64,000 bases of DNA, taken from contig CAJUTQ010000101.1 of assembly GCA_910589265.1 (NCBI GenBank), positions 1 to 64,000 of the forward strand. Direction: 5' to 3'. Source of the stretch: an uncultured Lachnospiraceae bacterium. Lineage in GTDB: Bacteria > Bacillota > Clostridia > Lachnospirales > Lachnospiraceae. This document shows, piece after piece, positions 1 through 8,179 of this stretch. Below the pieces are notes generated by a model. That model was not told where the DNA came from. It ran no database searches and worked only from the letters and a program-made list of their open reading frames with translations. The translations under genes were made by a program, and so were the position numbers. The first letter of the stretch is position 1, and each line of letters opens with the position of its first letter.

Positions 1-123
1 AATTAATTTGCATAGGGGTATGTTCAGTTCCGAATAATGTGCGAAACCGTGTTCCCACAATGTGACGGGAAATCTATCATGGATTACTTTCCTGCTAATA
101 TAATCTGCAAATCTAATGCTCTT
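1..123. other. Unassigned window edge
   Basis: No gene can be assigned. On the minus strand the frame directly behind the stop of the neighbouring small gene stays open to the window edge for about 41 codons and reads protein-like (it contains RFPVTLWEHGFAHYSEL), but it has no start codon or ribosome site in view. It could be a relic, a readthrough extension, or chance. Confidence 0.2.
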
Positions 124-483
124 TTAATCTGAAGAACAACAGCTAATAATATTTACCTCTTCCTTCCCTTCCTTGTCATCCCTCATTCCTCCCTTAGCGT
201 CTCCTACATCTGCGATCTTTCGATTGTTTATGTCTACAGCTTTTTCCTCTCCTAGCTTAAGACGCCTTCTTTTTCCTCCTGCTGTATACTTAATCACTTT
301 CTTCTCTCCTTGGTACAGAAGACTTTGGGGACCTTCTTTTGCTTTTGTACAGGAGAGCAGTGCATTCTCTACGACAAATTCATTTGGTGAATTGTTCATT
401 TCTTTCCATGTTTCATCTAACTGAGCGCCCTCCTCTTTGGTTCTCTCTTCATCTATTTCCTGATTTTTCTTTTGTTCTTCCAT
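124..483 (-). CDS. Small PAAR-like (DUF4280-like) protein, possibly truncated
   Basis: The 119-residue, very charged protein has an excellent ribosome site (AAGGAGG) before its ATG, so it is probably expressed. After a Glu/Lys-rich tail of about 30 residues, it resembles the DUF4280 PAAR-like pattern: VVENALLSCTKAK near residue 40, IADVGD near residue 93, and VNIISCCSS at the end, where the family normally has a second conserved Cys and then a further Pro-rich stretch. Such proteins cap the spikes of contractile injection systems and often carry or adapt effectors. Here the protein stops right after the second Cys, and no other injection-system gene is in view. The assignment rests on a weak motif match; an unrelated lineage-specific protein is the alternative. 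Confidence 0.4.
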   Translation of the reverse strand: MEEQKKNQEIDEERTKEEGAQLDETWKEMNNSPNEFVVENALLSCTKAKEGPQSLLYQGEKKVIKYTAGGKRRRLKLGEEKAVDINNRKIADVGDAKGGMRDDKEGKEEVNIISCCSSD

Positions 484-636
484 TTTTCTCCTTCCTCCTT
501 ACCCTTTCTTTTCTCATGTTCACTTCTTGTTTCTTTGCCCTATACTATATCATACTTTTTTCCCTTTTTTGGGCAAATGGCGAAAACAGCATGGATTCGG
601 GCGAAAAAAACTTGGGCTTTTTTATTTTTCTTCAAA
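484..636. other. Intergenic stretch, no gene seen
   Basis: Together with 681-877 this is a gap of nearly 400 bases. It holds only the hairpin at 637-680 and the upstream region of the small PAAR-like gene. Plus-strand open frames here are low-complexity Phe/Leu/Ser translations of T-rich DNA without ribosome sites. Confidence 0.5.
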
Positions 637-680
637 AAAGGTGCAGATACATTAAAAAATATGATGTATCTGCACCTTTT
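637..680 (-). terminator. Rho-independent terminator of the sigV operon
   Basis: Arms AAAGGTGCAGATACAT and ATGTATCTGCACCTTT form a perfect 16-bp stem. On the minus strand it is followed by a T-rich tail, as expected for the end of the transcript carrying the sigma factor, anti-sigma factor and lipoprotein. Confidence 0.75.
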
Positions 681-877
681 CGTCCATATAATGGAAAATA
701 TATTTGGTCTCCAACTATACAAAGTTTTGTAATATCTATTCTCCAAAAGTTATTTCCTACAATTATTTCTTTACTCTCCTCTCTTTTTCACCTCAGCAAC
801 GCCCATCCTTTCATAAAAATAACTACAACAAAAGATAACTCTTTCCCTTAAACATTTTTACAACAGTTATCCATTTG

Positions 878-1414
878 CTAATAATTTATTCCATTGATTT
901 GCAGCACTCCATTTACAACGCCAAAATTTATATTTGCTGTCCCTCCCCCTGAAATGGAAAATCCCGCCATACTAGGCTGGAAATTTTCTATATCAGCCAT
1001 TTCTACAGATGTCAGCAGTTCCTCTGTAAACACTGTTTCTGCACCTAGGTTTAAAAAATCCTCTTTTTTCTCAACTACATTGACGTCTGGCAATCCCACA
1101 TAAACTGGAAATGCAGTGAGCTCTGCCAGCGCCTCTAAATCTTTTTTTGCAACTACATCTTTCACTTTCTCAGCAAATTCCTTTGCTGCCTTACTATCAA
1201 CTGCAAAATTATCCTCATATTCTCTTGTTATCTGTTCATTTTTCTCTACTGCTTTTGTTTCCACTTTGTCCACTGCAATATCCTGTTGTATTTCCTGCTC
1301 CATACTTTGGGGAATATCCTCCTGTGTTGCCTGACTGGACTGCTGACTTTTCCCGCATCCCATCAAAACGATACCCAAAATCATTATAACTGCTCTTTTC
1401 ATTTTCTTTCTCAT
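878..1414 (-). CDS. Putative lipoprotein of the sigV-rsiV operon
   Basis: The 178-residue protein starts with a short Lys/Arg-rich segment, a hydrophobic stretch and the lipobox LMGC near residue 20, so it should be a diacylglyceryl-anchored lipoprotein. Residues 22-75 are a Gln/Glu-rich, low-complexity linker; the rest (AAKEFAEKVKDVVAKKDLEALAEL) looks like a small folded alpha/beta domain ending in a beta-rich NINFGVVNGVLQI segment. I do not recognise a named family. Its AGGAG ribosome site overlaps the end of rsiV and the ATG follows that stop by one base, so translation is coupled and the product probably belongs to the same envelope-stress response. Confidence 0.7.
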   Translation of the reverse strand: MRKKMKRAVIMILGIVLMGCGKSQQSSQATQEDIPQSMEQEIQQDIAVDKVETKAVEKNEQITREYEDNFAVDSKAAKEFAEKVKDVVAKKDLEALAELTAFPVYVGLPDVNVVEKKEDFLNLGAETVFTEELLTSVEMADIENFQPSMAGFSISGGGTANINFGVVNGVLQINGINY

Positions 1415-1415
1415 T

Positions 1416-2300
1416 TTAATCTCCTCCTATTTCAAATTCAATTTCCCCTGACGAACCAGGAGCAATTTCATATTTTTCAAAAACGATAACTGGACGGTTA
1501 TTTCTATTTATATAGAACTTGGTATCTTGTGAAATTCCTGTAAATCCTCCTTCCTCTGGTGTAAAAAATATTTCTCCTGCTTTTTGTCTTTCAGAAATCT
1601 GTTCCCTAATGTTCTCGTTTACTCGTTCAATATAATCACCTCCCAACATATCCTTTAATGTAACAATTTTTCCTGTATTTAAATCTAAATTGTAATACTT
1701 TAACTCATTATAGGCACTCGTCCAATTTTCAGTTCCTCTTATGACAAAGGAAATGTAGTCATTATTCTGTTCTTTTATCTCATAACCTACTGTAATCTTT
1801 ATATTGTGTTCCCCCCACTCTTTTAGAGTCCCTCCTGTTTCCAGAAAAGCCGTTCTGTATTTCTCTGCACGTAAAACTGCATTATCCGCATACTGTCTGC
1901 AAAGGTTAAGAATTTCCTGATTCATTTCATCTACTGTTATTCCAGTGTCCTCTGTAATCATCTCAATCGTTGGAATTTCCACTGACACTCCTATATCTTC
2001 TTTTTCAGTCTCATAAGAACGAAATGTCAATATCCGAACTAGACCTCCAACTATGGGAAACTTGGCCGCTTCCTCTGCAAAAACCGGACTCATATTCAAA
2101 GCTGCTACAAAAAGAATGCATACCCCTGCTGCCACTGCCATGCTATGGATTATTTTTCTGAATTTGTTCCTCTGACTAGCACCGTTTTTCTCTGCCTGCT
2201 GTCTTCGGGATTTCATTATTTCCTGTTGTACCCTGACATTAAGCTCTTCTGGTATGACAATTTTATCATATATTTCTTTCATTTTTTCTAGTCTTCCCAT
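1416..2300 (-). CDS. rsiV: RsiV-type membrane anti-sigma factor (DUF3298)
   Basis: The 294-residue protein has a short cytoplasmic part (about residues 1-48, able to bind the sigma factor), one membrane helix (VAAGVCILFVAALNMSPVFA, about 52-72) and a large extracytoplasmic domain. The C-terminal half carries the DUF3298 pattern seen in RsiV and PdaC: YYNLDLNTGKIVTLKDMLG, then FYINRNNRPVIVFEKYEIAPG. In Bacillus subtilis RsiV binds lysozyme directly and is then cleaved, releasing SigV. The start overlaps the end of the sigma factor gene by 13 bases and has its own AGGAAGC site, typical of sigma/anti-sigma coupling. That lysozyme is the signal here is inferred from the family, not seen. Confidence 0.82.
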   Translation of the reverse strand: MGRLEKMKEIYDKIVIPEELNVRVQQEIMKSRRQQAEKNGASQRNKFRKIIHSMAVAAGVCILFVAALNMSPVFAEEAAKFPIVGGLVRILTFRSYETEKEDIGVSVEIPTIEMITEDTGITVDEMNQEILNLCRQYADNAVLRAEKYRTAFLETGGTLKEWGEHNIKITVGYEIKEQNNDYISFVIRGTENWTSAYNELKYYNLDLNTGKIVTLKDMLGGDYIERVNENIREQISERQKAGEIFFTPEEGGFTGISQDTKFYINRNNRPVIVFEKYEIAPGSSGEIEFEIGGD

Positions 2301-2788
2301 AAAGCTTCCTCCTGAATATTTTCCTTTAATAGCTTTAAACCCCGATAAAGTTTCGTTTTTACTGTATTTATGTTAAATCCAGTTACGTTGGAAATTTCTT
2401 TCAAAGACATTTCTTCAAAAAATCTAAGTTTTATTATTCCTTGAACATCCATCTCCAATTTATCTAATTCCTTTTCTATATCATCTCCCTGCTCATACCC
2501 TTTTTCATAATACAACTCTCCCTGATTTGCTATATCAGGGGTCAAAACAACTCGGTTTCTCTTTTTTAGTACTGTTAAGCATTCATTAATCAATATTTTA
2601 TAAAACCATGTCTTGATAGCATCTGTATTTTTTATGTTCTCATGAGCCTCAAGCGCTTTGCAGACAGCGCTCTGGACAACATCAAGAGCGTCCTCCTGAT
2701 GTCTCATATAGCTATAAGCTATCCGATAAAATCGGTCTTGGTTTTCAAGGATATACTGAATCAGTCTTTCGTATACTATTTGATTCAT
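2288..2788 (-). CDS. sigV: ECF RNA polymerase sigma factor, SigV-like
   Basis: The 166-residue protein has the two sigma-70 domains of ECF factors: region 2 (FYRIAYSYMRHQEDALDVVQ, about residues 20-42, and IKTWFYKILINECL, about 58-72) and region 4 with a helix-turn-helix (IKLRFFEEMSLKEISNVTG, then NINTVKTKLYRGLKLLK, about 118-155). It lies first in an operon with an RsiV-type anti-sigma factor and a lipoprotein, the arrangement of the lysozyme-responsive SigV system. A TGAAAC hexamer at 2850-2855 on the minus strand resembles an ECF -35 element and may mark autoregulation, but no convincing -10 lies at the usual distance. Confidence 0.85.
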   Translation of the reverse strand: MNQIVYERLIQYILENQDRFYRIAYSYMRHQEDALDVVQSAVCKALEAHENIKNTDAIKTWFYKILINECLTVLKKRNRVVLTPDIANQGELYYEKGYEQGDDIEKELDKLEMDVQGIIKLRFFEEMSLKEISNVTGFNINTVKTKLYRGLKLLKENIQEEALWED

Positions 2789-2987
2789 TGACAGTATGCA
2801 CCTTTCTATTTCATTCTTTTACTGTATAGATTTTTTTGGCATACAAAAAGTTTCAAAAACAGAAAAAAAGAACTGCCTTTGCAATTCCTTTTTTCGTGCG
2901 TTCCCGACCTATATTTTATTATGTATCTAATATTAGCACCCTGTCTTTTTCTTCTTGGAGGGTAATCATACCTTACAATAAAAAAAT

Positions 2988-3252
2988 CCGTGCGTCTTGC
3001 TTCGAACCATTGCCCAGACACGTTACCTGTATAGTTTGCTCGGCCCAGGCACCCTTACGGCACATAGGAGATTCTACTTAGTGCTGCTTCCTTCCAGACC
3101 TGACACGATTCATAGATTCCCATTGCGTAAGACCCAGACGTCAACGCCACTTTTACAGGGCAGCTGCATGAGCGCAAAATCCTATGCAAGACATCACCCC
3201 TACTGTAGCGGATTGTAGGTACAGGGCACCGCTAACTCCCCGGCTGCACGGA
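2988..3252 (-). ncRNA. ffs: Signal recognition particle RNA, large (Alu-containing) type
   Basis: The minus strand carries the invariant SRP core GTCAGGTCTGGAAGGAAGC (from about 3110 downwards), where Ffh binds. It also has the 5' Alu domain typical of Bacillus/Clostridium scRNA (GGTGCCCTGTACC, then ACAATCCGCTACAG, near 3230-3195). The ends pair: CCGTGC at the 5' end with GCACGG at the 3' end, followed by a run of seven T, giving an RNA of about 265 nt. A consensus sigma-A promoter lies just upstream. The RNA assembles with Ffh to target secretory proteins; lying next to tadA is common in this family. Confidence 0.95.
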
Positions 3253-3284
3253 AACTTTATGACGCTGTTCTTATTATCTTTTCT

Positions 3285-3313
3285 AGTATATCTTTTTTCC
3301 TCTTATTTGTCAA
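3285..3313 (-). promoter_or_regulatory. Sigma-A promoter of the SRP RNA
   Basis: On the minus strand TTGACA (3308-3313) and TATACT (3285-3290) are separated by exactly 17 bases. Transcription would begin near 3278, about 25 bases before the mature SRP RNA end predicted from end pairing. Confidence 0.85.
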
Positions 3314-3325
3314 TAAAGGAGTTGT

Positions 3326-3811
3326 CTACCTATCCGTCTCTGCCTTTTCCTTTTTATTTCTTTTTCGAAGCTCTTTAAAAAACATGGTGAGCATTCTGCT
3401 GCATTCATCCTCCAATATTCCTCTTACTACCTTTACCTGATGGTTGAATTCCTCCATTTCCAATATATTCAGTATGGAACCTGCACACCCTGATTTTTCA
3501 CTCATGCACCCAATAACCGCCTGGCTAATTCTTGCCTGGACCATGGCTCCTGCGCACATCTGACAAGGTTCTAAGGTCACATATAAAATGCAGTCTTCCA
3601 GACGCCAGTCACCCAGTTTTTTGCTGGCCTTTCTGATAGCTGTTATCTCTGCATGAGACAGAGTATTTTTATCTGTATTCCTCCGGTTATAGCCTCTTGC
3701 AATAATTTTATCCTGATACACAATGACGCATCCTATAGGCACCTCCCCTAGAAGATATCCTTTCTTTGCCTGCTTTAAAGCTTCCCTCATGTACTTTTCA
3801 TGTTGATCCAT
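3326..3811 (-). CDS. tadA: tRNA-specific adenosine deaminase TadA
   Basis: This 161-residue zinc deaminase converts A34 to inosine in the tRNA-Arg(ACG) anticodon. The catalytic signature is complete: HAEITAI (His zinc ligand and Glu proton shuttle, about residues 53-59) and PCQMCAGAM (two Cys ligands, about 83-91). It also has the TadA-typical N-terminus, REALKQAKKGYLLGEVPIGCVIV. Length fits the family. It starts at ATG behind AGGAAA, and the SRP RNA follows in the same orientation with its own promoter. Confidence 0.95.
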   Translation of the reverse strand: MDQHEKYMREALKQAKKGYLLGEVPIGCVIVYQDKIIARGYNRRNTDKNTLSHAEITAIRKASKKLGDWRLEDCILYVTLEPCQMCAGAMVQARISQAVIGCMSEKSGCAGSILNILEMEEFNHQVKVVRGILEDECSRMLTMFFKELRKRNKKEKAETDR

Positions 3812-3839
3812 TTTTCCTGCCTTCTCTTTGCCTTACCGT

Positions 3840-4703
3840 TTATACCTTTACTCTTTTCACATAGTACCCAAAGCTTCCCTGCTCCCTTGGCCCTAAGGAG
3901 GCGCTTTGAAAGTTTTCAAAACCAAAGAGATCCGCCATCATCTGCTCCCTCTCATGATAAATTCCAGGTATGCCAAGCCAGTAGGCTTCCTCCTCCTTTT
4001 TCTTTCCCAAGATCAAATATTTATAATTATAATACCCATGAAGCAGAAAACTGTTGTTATTTAAAATCCAATAGTCTTTTCTTAATATTTGCAAATCCTT
4101 TGGGGTGATATGTACATATTCCATGTTTTTTTCCTCTTCAAAAGGATGGATGAGAGGAAACCGGTTTTTTATTTTTTCCCATACAGGGGAAAAATGCCTT
4201 TCTTCCTTTTTTGCAGAAGGTATTTCCACAATTTGAACTTCCTTTGACTTTTCCTCCTTTTTTTCTATAACTTCCTCCTCACTGGCTGCTTTTATTTCTG
4301 GTATAAGGGGTTTTTCTCCTTTCATAAGAGTCATCAATTCTGCTCTCCTATACCCTGTCTTTTCTTCCCAAAAGGCAGCATATAGTTCCCCATCTGACTG
4401 AAAAATCAGCCCTTCCAGTCCATGAAAATCCTTGTCCCCTTCCTTTTGTAATATTTTTTTATATTCTGCCAAAGTTCCTGATATGTTTATTTCATCCATA
4501 AGAAAGGCGCTTACCCCCTCTTTCTTTTTTACATATCCATACACCTGGCATATTCTCCCTTGGTTTCCATAATTTCCTTTCATTTGAGCGGATAATTTCC
4601 ATATCCCTTCTCTTATATCCAGGCGTACAAACCCAACGCTTTTCCCCTCCCCGCCTTCATTATACTGATGAATATAGGCAATTTTTCGAATATAATTTCC
4701 CAC
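3840..4703 (-). CDS. Conserved Lachnospiraceae protein of unknown function (DUF6128-like)
   Basis: The 287-residue protein starts at GTG behind AGGGGAG. The N-terminal part (about 1-125) reads as a beta-rich domain: IAYIHQYNEGGEGKSVGFVRL, then GRICQVYGYVKK and DGELYAAFWEEKTG. A charged linker follows (about 140-180). The C-terminal domain contains HPFEEEKNMEYVHITPKDL, LHGYYNYKYLILGKK, and a Gly-rich IPGIYHEREQMMADLFGF. No signal peptide or membrane helix is seen. From memory it resembles a family annotated as DUF6128 in Lachnospiraceae; that name is uncertain and no function is known to me. Downstream is tadA with a 28-base gap, so they may share a transcript. Confidence 0.7.
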   Translation of the reverse strand: MGNYIRKIAYIHQYNEGGEGKSVGFVRLDIREGIWKLSAQMKGNYGNQGRICQVYGYVKKKEGVSAFLMDEINISGTLAEYKKILQKEGDKDFHGLEGLIFQSDGELYAAFWEEKTGYRRAELMTLMKGEKPLIPEIKAASEEEVIEKKEEKSKEVQIVEIPSAKKEERHFSPVWEKIKNRFPLIHPFEEEKNMEYVHITPKDLQILRKDYWILNNNSFLLHGYYNYKYLILGKKKEEEAYWLGIPGIYHEREQMMADLFGFENFQSASLGPREQGSFGYYVKRVKV

Positions 4704-4798
4704 TGGGCTCCCCTTCCTTTCTGTTTTTCCAATAGCCTGTTCACAAATTCTATTCTATTGTATTCAGAAAAGATAAGAATATCCCTTTAATTATGAAA

Positions 4799-5890
4799 TT
4801 AAGAAGAACTGGTTTCTTTTTGATAGTTCATATAATTTACAACCATTAGGGCGATTTTTAAGGTAAGAGCATCTTCAAACAACCGAATGTCTAAGCCTGT
4901 ATATTTTTCTAATTTCTCTATACGGTAGACAAGGGTATTTCTGTGTATATATAACTGTCTAGATGTCTCAGATACGTTTAAATTGTTTTCAAAAAACTTA
5001 TTTACAGTTGTCAATAATTCCTCGTCCAAGTCTTCTGGAATATATTTTCCAAATATTTCCTGAATAAAAATTTCACATAAATGAATAGGTAGTTGGTAAA
5101 TAAGCCTTCCTATGCCCAACATATTATACGGTAAAATATCTTTTTCCACATAAAATATTTTTCCTACATCCATGGCCATGACTGCCTCTTTATACGATTT
5201 GGAGACTTCCCTTATCTCTGTAACAATCGTTCCATAGGCAATCCGCACCTTCGCCATCATCTCTGTATTCATTACATCCACAAGCATTTTTGCAGTATGA
5301 TCCAATTCCTCATATCCTTCTTTTTCATCTAAGGACTTAATGAGAATCATATTTTTCTCATCTACTGCTGTTATAAAGTCATTCGATTGGACCCCAAACA
5401 GGCTTTTCATCATTTCCATTCCACTGTCCGCCTGTTCTTTTTTCATCTCTATAAGGAATACAGCCCTTTTCATCTTTGTAGGAATATGAAGTTTTTTCGC
5501 TCGGTTATATATGTCAACAAAGAGGAGATTATCAAGAAGAAGGTTTTGATAAAAACTATTTCTGTCATATTTCTCTTTGTAGGCAATGAGCAAATTTTGA
5601 ATTTGACTTACTGCAATTTTTCCCATCATGAATGCATTGTCATCAATTCCTCTTGTTATGAGAATAAAACAAATCTCTCCCTGGTCTTTAATTTTAAACA
5701 AATGGTTACCCTGGATTACTTGACTATCTGCCGGGGAGGCAGCAAAACTTTCTAAAGCTTTCCCGTCCATAATCTCATCATCCATTGTGGATGCTACAAC
5801 ATAGCCTGACAAATCCCTTACTATAAAATCCACCTTTGTAATTGCCTTTAGCTCATCAATGCTTGTCTGAATTACCTGATATGTTATCAT
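4799..5890 (-). CDS. CdaR/PucR-type transcriptional regulator
   Basis: I start it at ATG 5890 (MITYQVIQT) because GAGGTGAGG lies just upstream; longer open frames run into the ABC transporter gene. The 363-residue protein has an N-terminal ligand-sensing region (about 1-120, ITKVDFIVRDLSGYVVAST) like sugar-diacid recognition domains. A GGDEF-like central region follows (RVAYGTIV-type strand, about 215-260). At the C-terminus is the PucR helix-turn-helix (NLNVSETSRQLYIHRNTLVYRIEKL, about 300-335). Such regulators activate sugar-acid or purine catabolism. No obvious target enzymes adjoin; the ABC ATPase gene upstream in the same direction is the nearest candidate. Confidence 0.82.
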   Translation of the reverse strand: MITYQVIQTSIDELKAITKVDFIVRDLSGYVVASTMDDEIMDGKALESFAASPADSQVIQGNHLFKIKDQGEICFILITRGIDDNAFMMGKIAVSQIQNLLIAYKEKYDRNSFYQNLLLDNLLFVDIYNRAKKLHIPTKMKRAVFLIEMKKEQADSGMEMMKSLFGVQSNDFITAVDEKNMILIKSLDEKEGYEELDHTAKMLVDVMNTEMMAKVRIAYGTIVTEIREVSKSYKEAVMAMDVGKIFYVEKDILPYNMLGIGRLIYQLPIHLCEIFIQEIFGKYIPEDLDEELLTTVNKFFENNLNVSETSRQLYIHRNTLVYRIEKLEKYTGLDIRLFEDALTLKIALMVVNYMNYQKETSSS

Positions 5891-5916
5891 TGCTTCCTCA
5901 CCTCTTCGTAGCTTAA

Positions 5917-5942
5917 GGAGACGCCCTATGCAGAGCGTCTCC
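5917..5942 (-). terminator. Hairpin between the ABC ATPase gene and the regulator
   Basis: GGAGACGC pairs perfectly with GCGTCTCC around a 10-base loop. No T-run follows on the minus strand and the regulator's ribosome site lies close behind, so it may be an attenuator or mRNA-stability hairpin rather than a strong terminator. Confidence 0.4.
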
Positions 5943-5975
5943 CTATACAGTATACCCCAAATGAGTTTTGGATTT

Positions 5976-7088
5976 TTAATTTGTAATAATCTCCTCGGTA
6001 TCTTTATCAAATACATGGATTTTTTCCACATCAATGGCGAACTTACATACATCTCCCGGCCTTGCTGCTGTACGAGGATCTACCCTTGCGGTCATAGGAA
6101 ACTGAGCCCAGTCAAAATACAAATACACCTCTGCACCTAGCAGCTCATACACTTTAATTGTCGCTTCAAATACACTTTGGGGAGACGCCTCTATGTACAT
6201 CTCTGAATCATAGACGTCTTCTGGACGAATACCGAAGGTAACTGTCTTATTTCCATAGCCTCCCTTAATTAATTTCTCAGACTTTGCTGGCGGAAGGGGA
6301 ATACTTCTTCCTGCCAAGTTCAAATTAGCCGTTGTTCCACTTACCTCTACCACTGCCTCCAAAAAGTTCATCTGAGGAGAGCCCATAAAGCCTGCCACAA
6401 ATAAGTTCTTTGGCCTGTCATACAAGTTCTGAGGGGTATCCACTTGCTGTACTACTCCATCCTTCATGACAACAATTCTTGTTCCTAAGGTCATCGCCTC
6501 TGTTTGATCATGGGTTACATAAATAATGGTCGTTCCCAGCCTTTGATGAAGCTTTGCAATTTCAATACGCATTTGAACCCTTAATTTAGCGTCTAAGTTG
6601 GATAAAGGCTCATCCATAAGAAATACTTTGGGATTGCGGACAATGGCTCTTCCCATGGCAACCCTCTGTCTTTGTCCTCCAGACAAAGCCTTTGGCTTAC
6701 GATCTAAAAGCTTTGTCAAATCAAGTATTTTGGCAGCCTCCCGTACCATCTTGTCAATTTCATCTTTGGGAACTTTTCTTAGCTTTAGTCCAAAAGCCAT
6801 ATTGTCATAAACAGACATATGAGGATACAATGCATAGTTCTGGAATACCATTGCAATATCCCTGTCCTTTGGTTCCACATCATTGACTACCTTATCTCCT
6901 ATTTTCAATTCCCCTGAAGAAATATCCTCTAATCCTGCAATCATACGTAAGGTTGTAGACTTTCCGCATCCAGATGGGCCTACAAAAATAATAAATTCCT
7001 TATCAGCAATTTCTAAATTAAAATCTTTCACTGCCTCAAATCCATTGGGATATACTTTGCACACATTTTTTAATGATAAACTTGCCAT
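5976..7088 (-). CDS. ugpC: Multi-sugar ABC transporter ATP-binding protein (UgpC/MsmX family)
   Basis: The 370-residue CUT1-type ATPase has Walker A GPSGCGKST (37-45), the signature LSGGQRQR (about 135), Walker B VFLMDEPLSNLD (about 155-166), the H-loop YVTHDQTEAMTL, and a C-terminal OB-fold regulatory domain (about 235-370, GIRPEDVYDSE). It powers uptake of oligosaccharides or glycerol phosphate. No permease or binding protein is nearby. In Firmicutes such solitary MsmX/MsmK proteins serve several sugar importers, which I infer here. The start is supported by GGAGGAAAAG before ATG. Confidence 0.92.
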   Translation of the reverse strand: MASLSLKNVCKVYPNGFEAVKDFNLEIADKEFIIFVGPSGCGKSTTLRMIAGLEDISSGELKIGDKVVNDVEPKDRDIAMVFQNYALYPHMSVYDNMAFGLKLRKVPKDEIDKMVREAAKILDLTKLLDRKPKALSGGQRQRVAMGRAIVRNPKVFLMDEPLSNLDAKLRVQMRIEIAKLHQRLGTTIIYVTHDQTEAMTLGTRIVVMKDGVVQQVDTPQNLYDRPKNLFVAGFMGSPQMNFLEAVVEVSGTTANLNLAGRSIPLPPAKSEKLIKGGYGNKTVTFGIRPEDVYDSEMYIEASPQSVFEATIKVYELLGAEVYLYFDWAQFPMTARVDPRTAARPGDVCKFAIDVEKIHVFDKDTEEIITN

Positions 7089-7205
7089 CTTTTCCTCCTC
7101 CTAAAATACTCACAACTTTTATTTAGTATAACAAAGTATTTTTTTTCTGACTATGACAGTGTTTCACAAAGATCTATCTGTTTCTTATACAAAATAAACA
7201 AAACA

Positions 7206-7826
7206 TTATTCCTTTTCCAACATGTAGTTGGACATAATCCGAAGGTAAATAGGGGAAGTATAGTATGCAACCGACGAAAATCCTATAAGAATCATTCCTC
7301 CTGCAATAAAGGGAACAAACAAAGAGACTACAAAGGGCATGGCAATCATTCCTATAAGTAAAACAGTCCAAGGAAGATGGCGAATACTAATTAGAAAGGA
7401 ATTTTTCACAAGATTTTTTATGGAATTATCAAATTTAGATAATAGGGGGAATACATAAACCATGACAAACACATAGATAAGAAACAGCATGGATAAAAGA
7501 ATAAATAGAAGGTTTCGAAACCTAATATTATTATTTAAAACAATATAGAGATCAACAATAAGAACAGCGCCAATGAAAAGAGCGCTCATTCCTATAATAA
7601 AAGACTGACGGAAATTTACTTTAAAGGAGTGAAAAAAGCTTCTCGTAATATAACCCTCCTCATTTTTACACATTTTTAATGTCACATAAAAGAGAGAGGT
7701 TGTAGCTGTTCCTATTGTCACAATAGGTATACAACAAATGAGATACAACACATTGAGCCATAAAAGATCAGCCAGCTTGTCCAAAACAGCAAAAACCTTT
7801 CCATCCATTCGAAAAAACTGATTCAT
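7206..7826 (-). CDS. DUF624 (YesL-like) membrane protein
   Basis: The best start is ATG 7826 (MNQFFRMDGKVF), six bases after GGAGG; ATGs at 7832 and 7844 overlap or precede that site. The roughly 206-residue protein has about five hydrophobic segments: LLWLNVLYLICCIPIVTIG, IIGMSALFIGAVLIVDLYI, LLFILLSMLFLIYVFVMVY, LPWTVLLIGMIAMPFVV and FIAGGMILIGFSSVAYY. The pattern and the N-terminal MDGKVFAVLDKLADL match the YesL/DUF624 family, often linked with carbohydrate ABC transporters. Function is unknown. It lies upstream of the multi-sugar ATPase gene in the same direction with a 117-base gap. Confidence 0.85.
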   Translation of the reverse strand: MNQFFRMDGKVFAVLDKLADLLWLNVLYLICCIPIVTIGTATTSLFYVTLKMCKNEEGYITRSFFHSFKVNFRQSFIIGMSALFIGAVLIVDLYIVLNNNIRFRNLLFILLSMLFLIYVFVMVYVFPLLSKFDNSIKNLVKNSFLISIRHLPWTVLLIGMIAMPFVVSLFVPFIAGGMILIGFSSVAYYTSPIYLRIMSNYMLEKE

Positions 7827-7844
7827 GTTCATCCTCCATCCCAT

Positions 7845-8135
7845 TTTTATTCAGTATAGTAGATTGGAGAAAAAAATGCAAGTTTGGCGACTAACCCCCT
7901 CTTCTTTCTTTTTGACGTTCTCTATGTTTTATCCTCGAGAAAGTGTACAGTACATAGCAAGCTGTGTATCCCTTTGGGACAAAATACCTTTTGATTCCAA
8001 AATATCATACTAAAATATGCTCACTGAACGAAGGATAATCCAAAAAATTATTTCTAAAGAATATCCCCTTTCTTTTCCCTATCCAAGATGTTAGAAGCAA
8101 AGGCCGAAAATTTGCTGCCATATATCCTCTGTTTC
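7845..8135. other. Intergenic stretch, no gene seen
   Basis: Between the DUF624 gene and the sensor kinase gene (both minus strand). Apart from the hairpin at 8136-8177 I see no RNA motif or supported coding frame; the short frames here lack ribosome sites. Confidence 0.5.
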
Positions 8136-8177
8136 TTTGGCGTATCTTCCCCCAAAAAACTAGGTAGATACGCCAAA
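8136..8177 (-). terminator. Hairpin after the sensor kinase gene
   Basis: TTTGGCGTATCT and AGATACGCCAAA are a perfect 12-bp inverted repeat starting two bases after the kinase stop codon. The loop is long (18 bases) and the following T-run poor, so termination is plausible but not certain. Confidence 0.45.
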
Positions 8178-8179
8178 AG

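Noticed and set aside
339..851. 170-residue plus-strand open frame rich in Phe, Leu and Ser
   Set aside because: It is opposite the small PAAR-like gene and T-rich intergenic DNA, crosses a terminator hairpin and has no ribosome site.
2806..3218. Short open frames on both strands near 3 kb
   Set aside because: They lie across the SRP RNA gene, whose structure, promoter and terminator explain the sequence.
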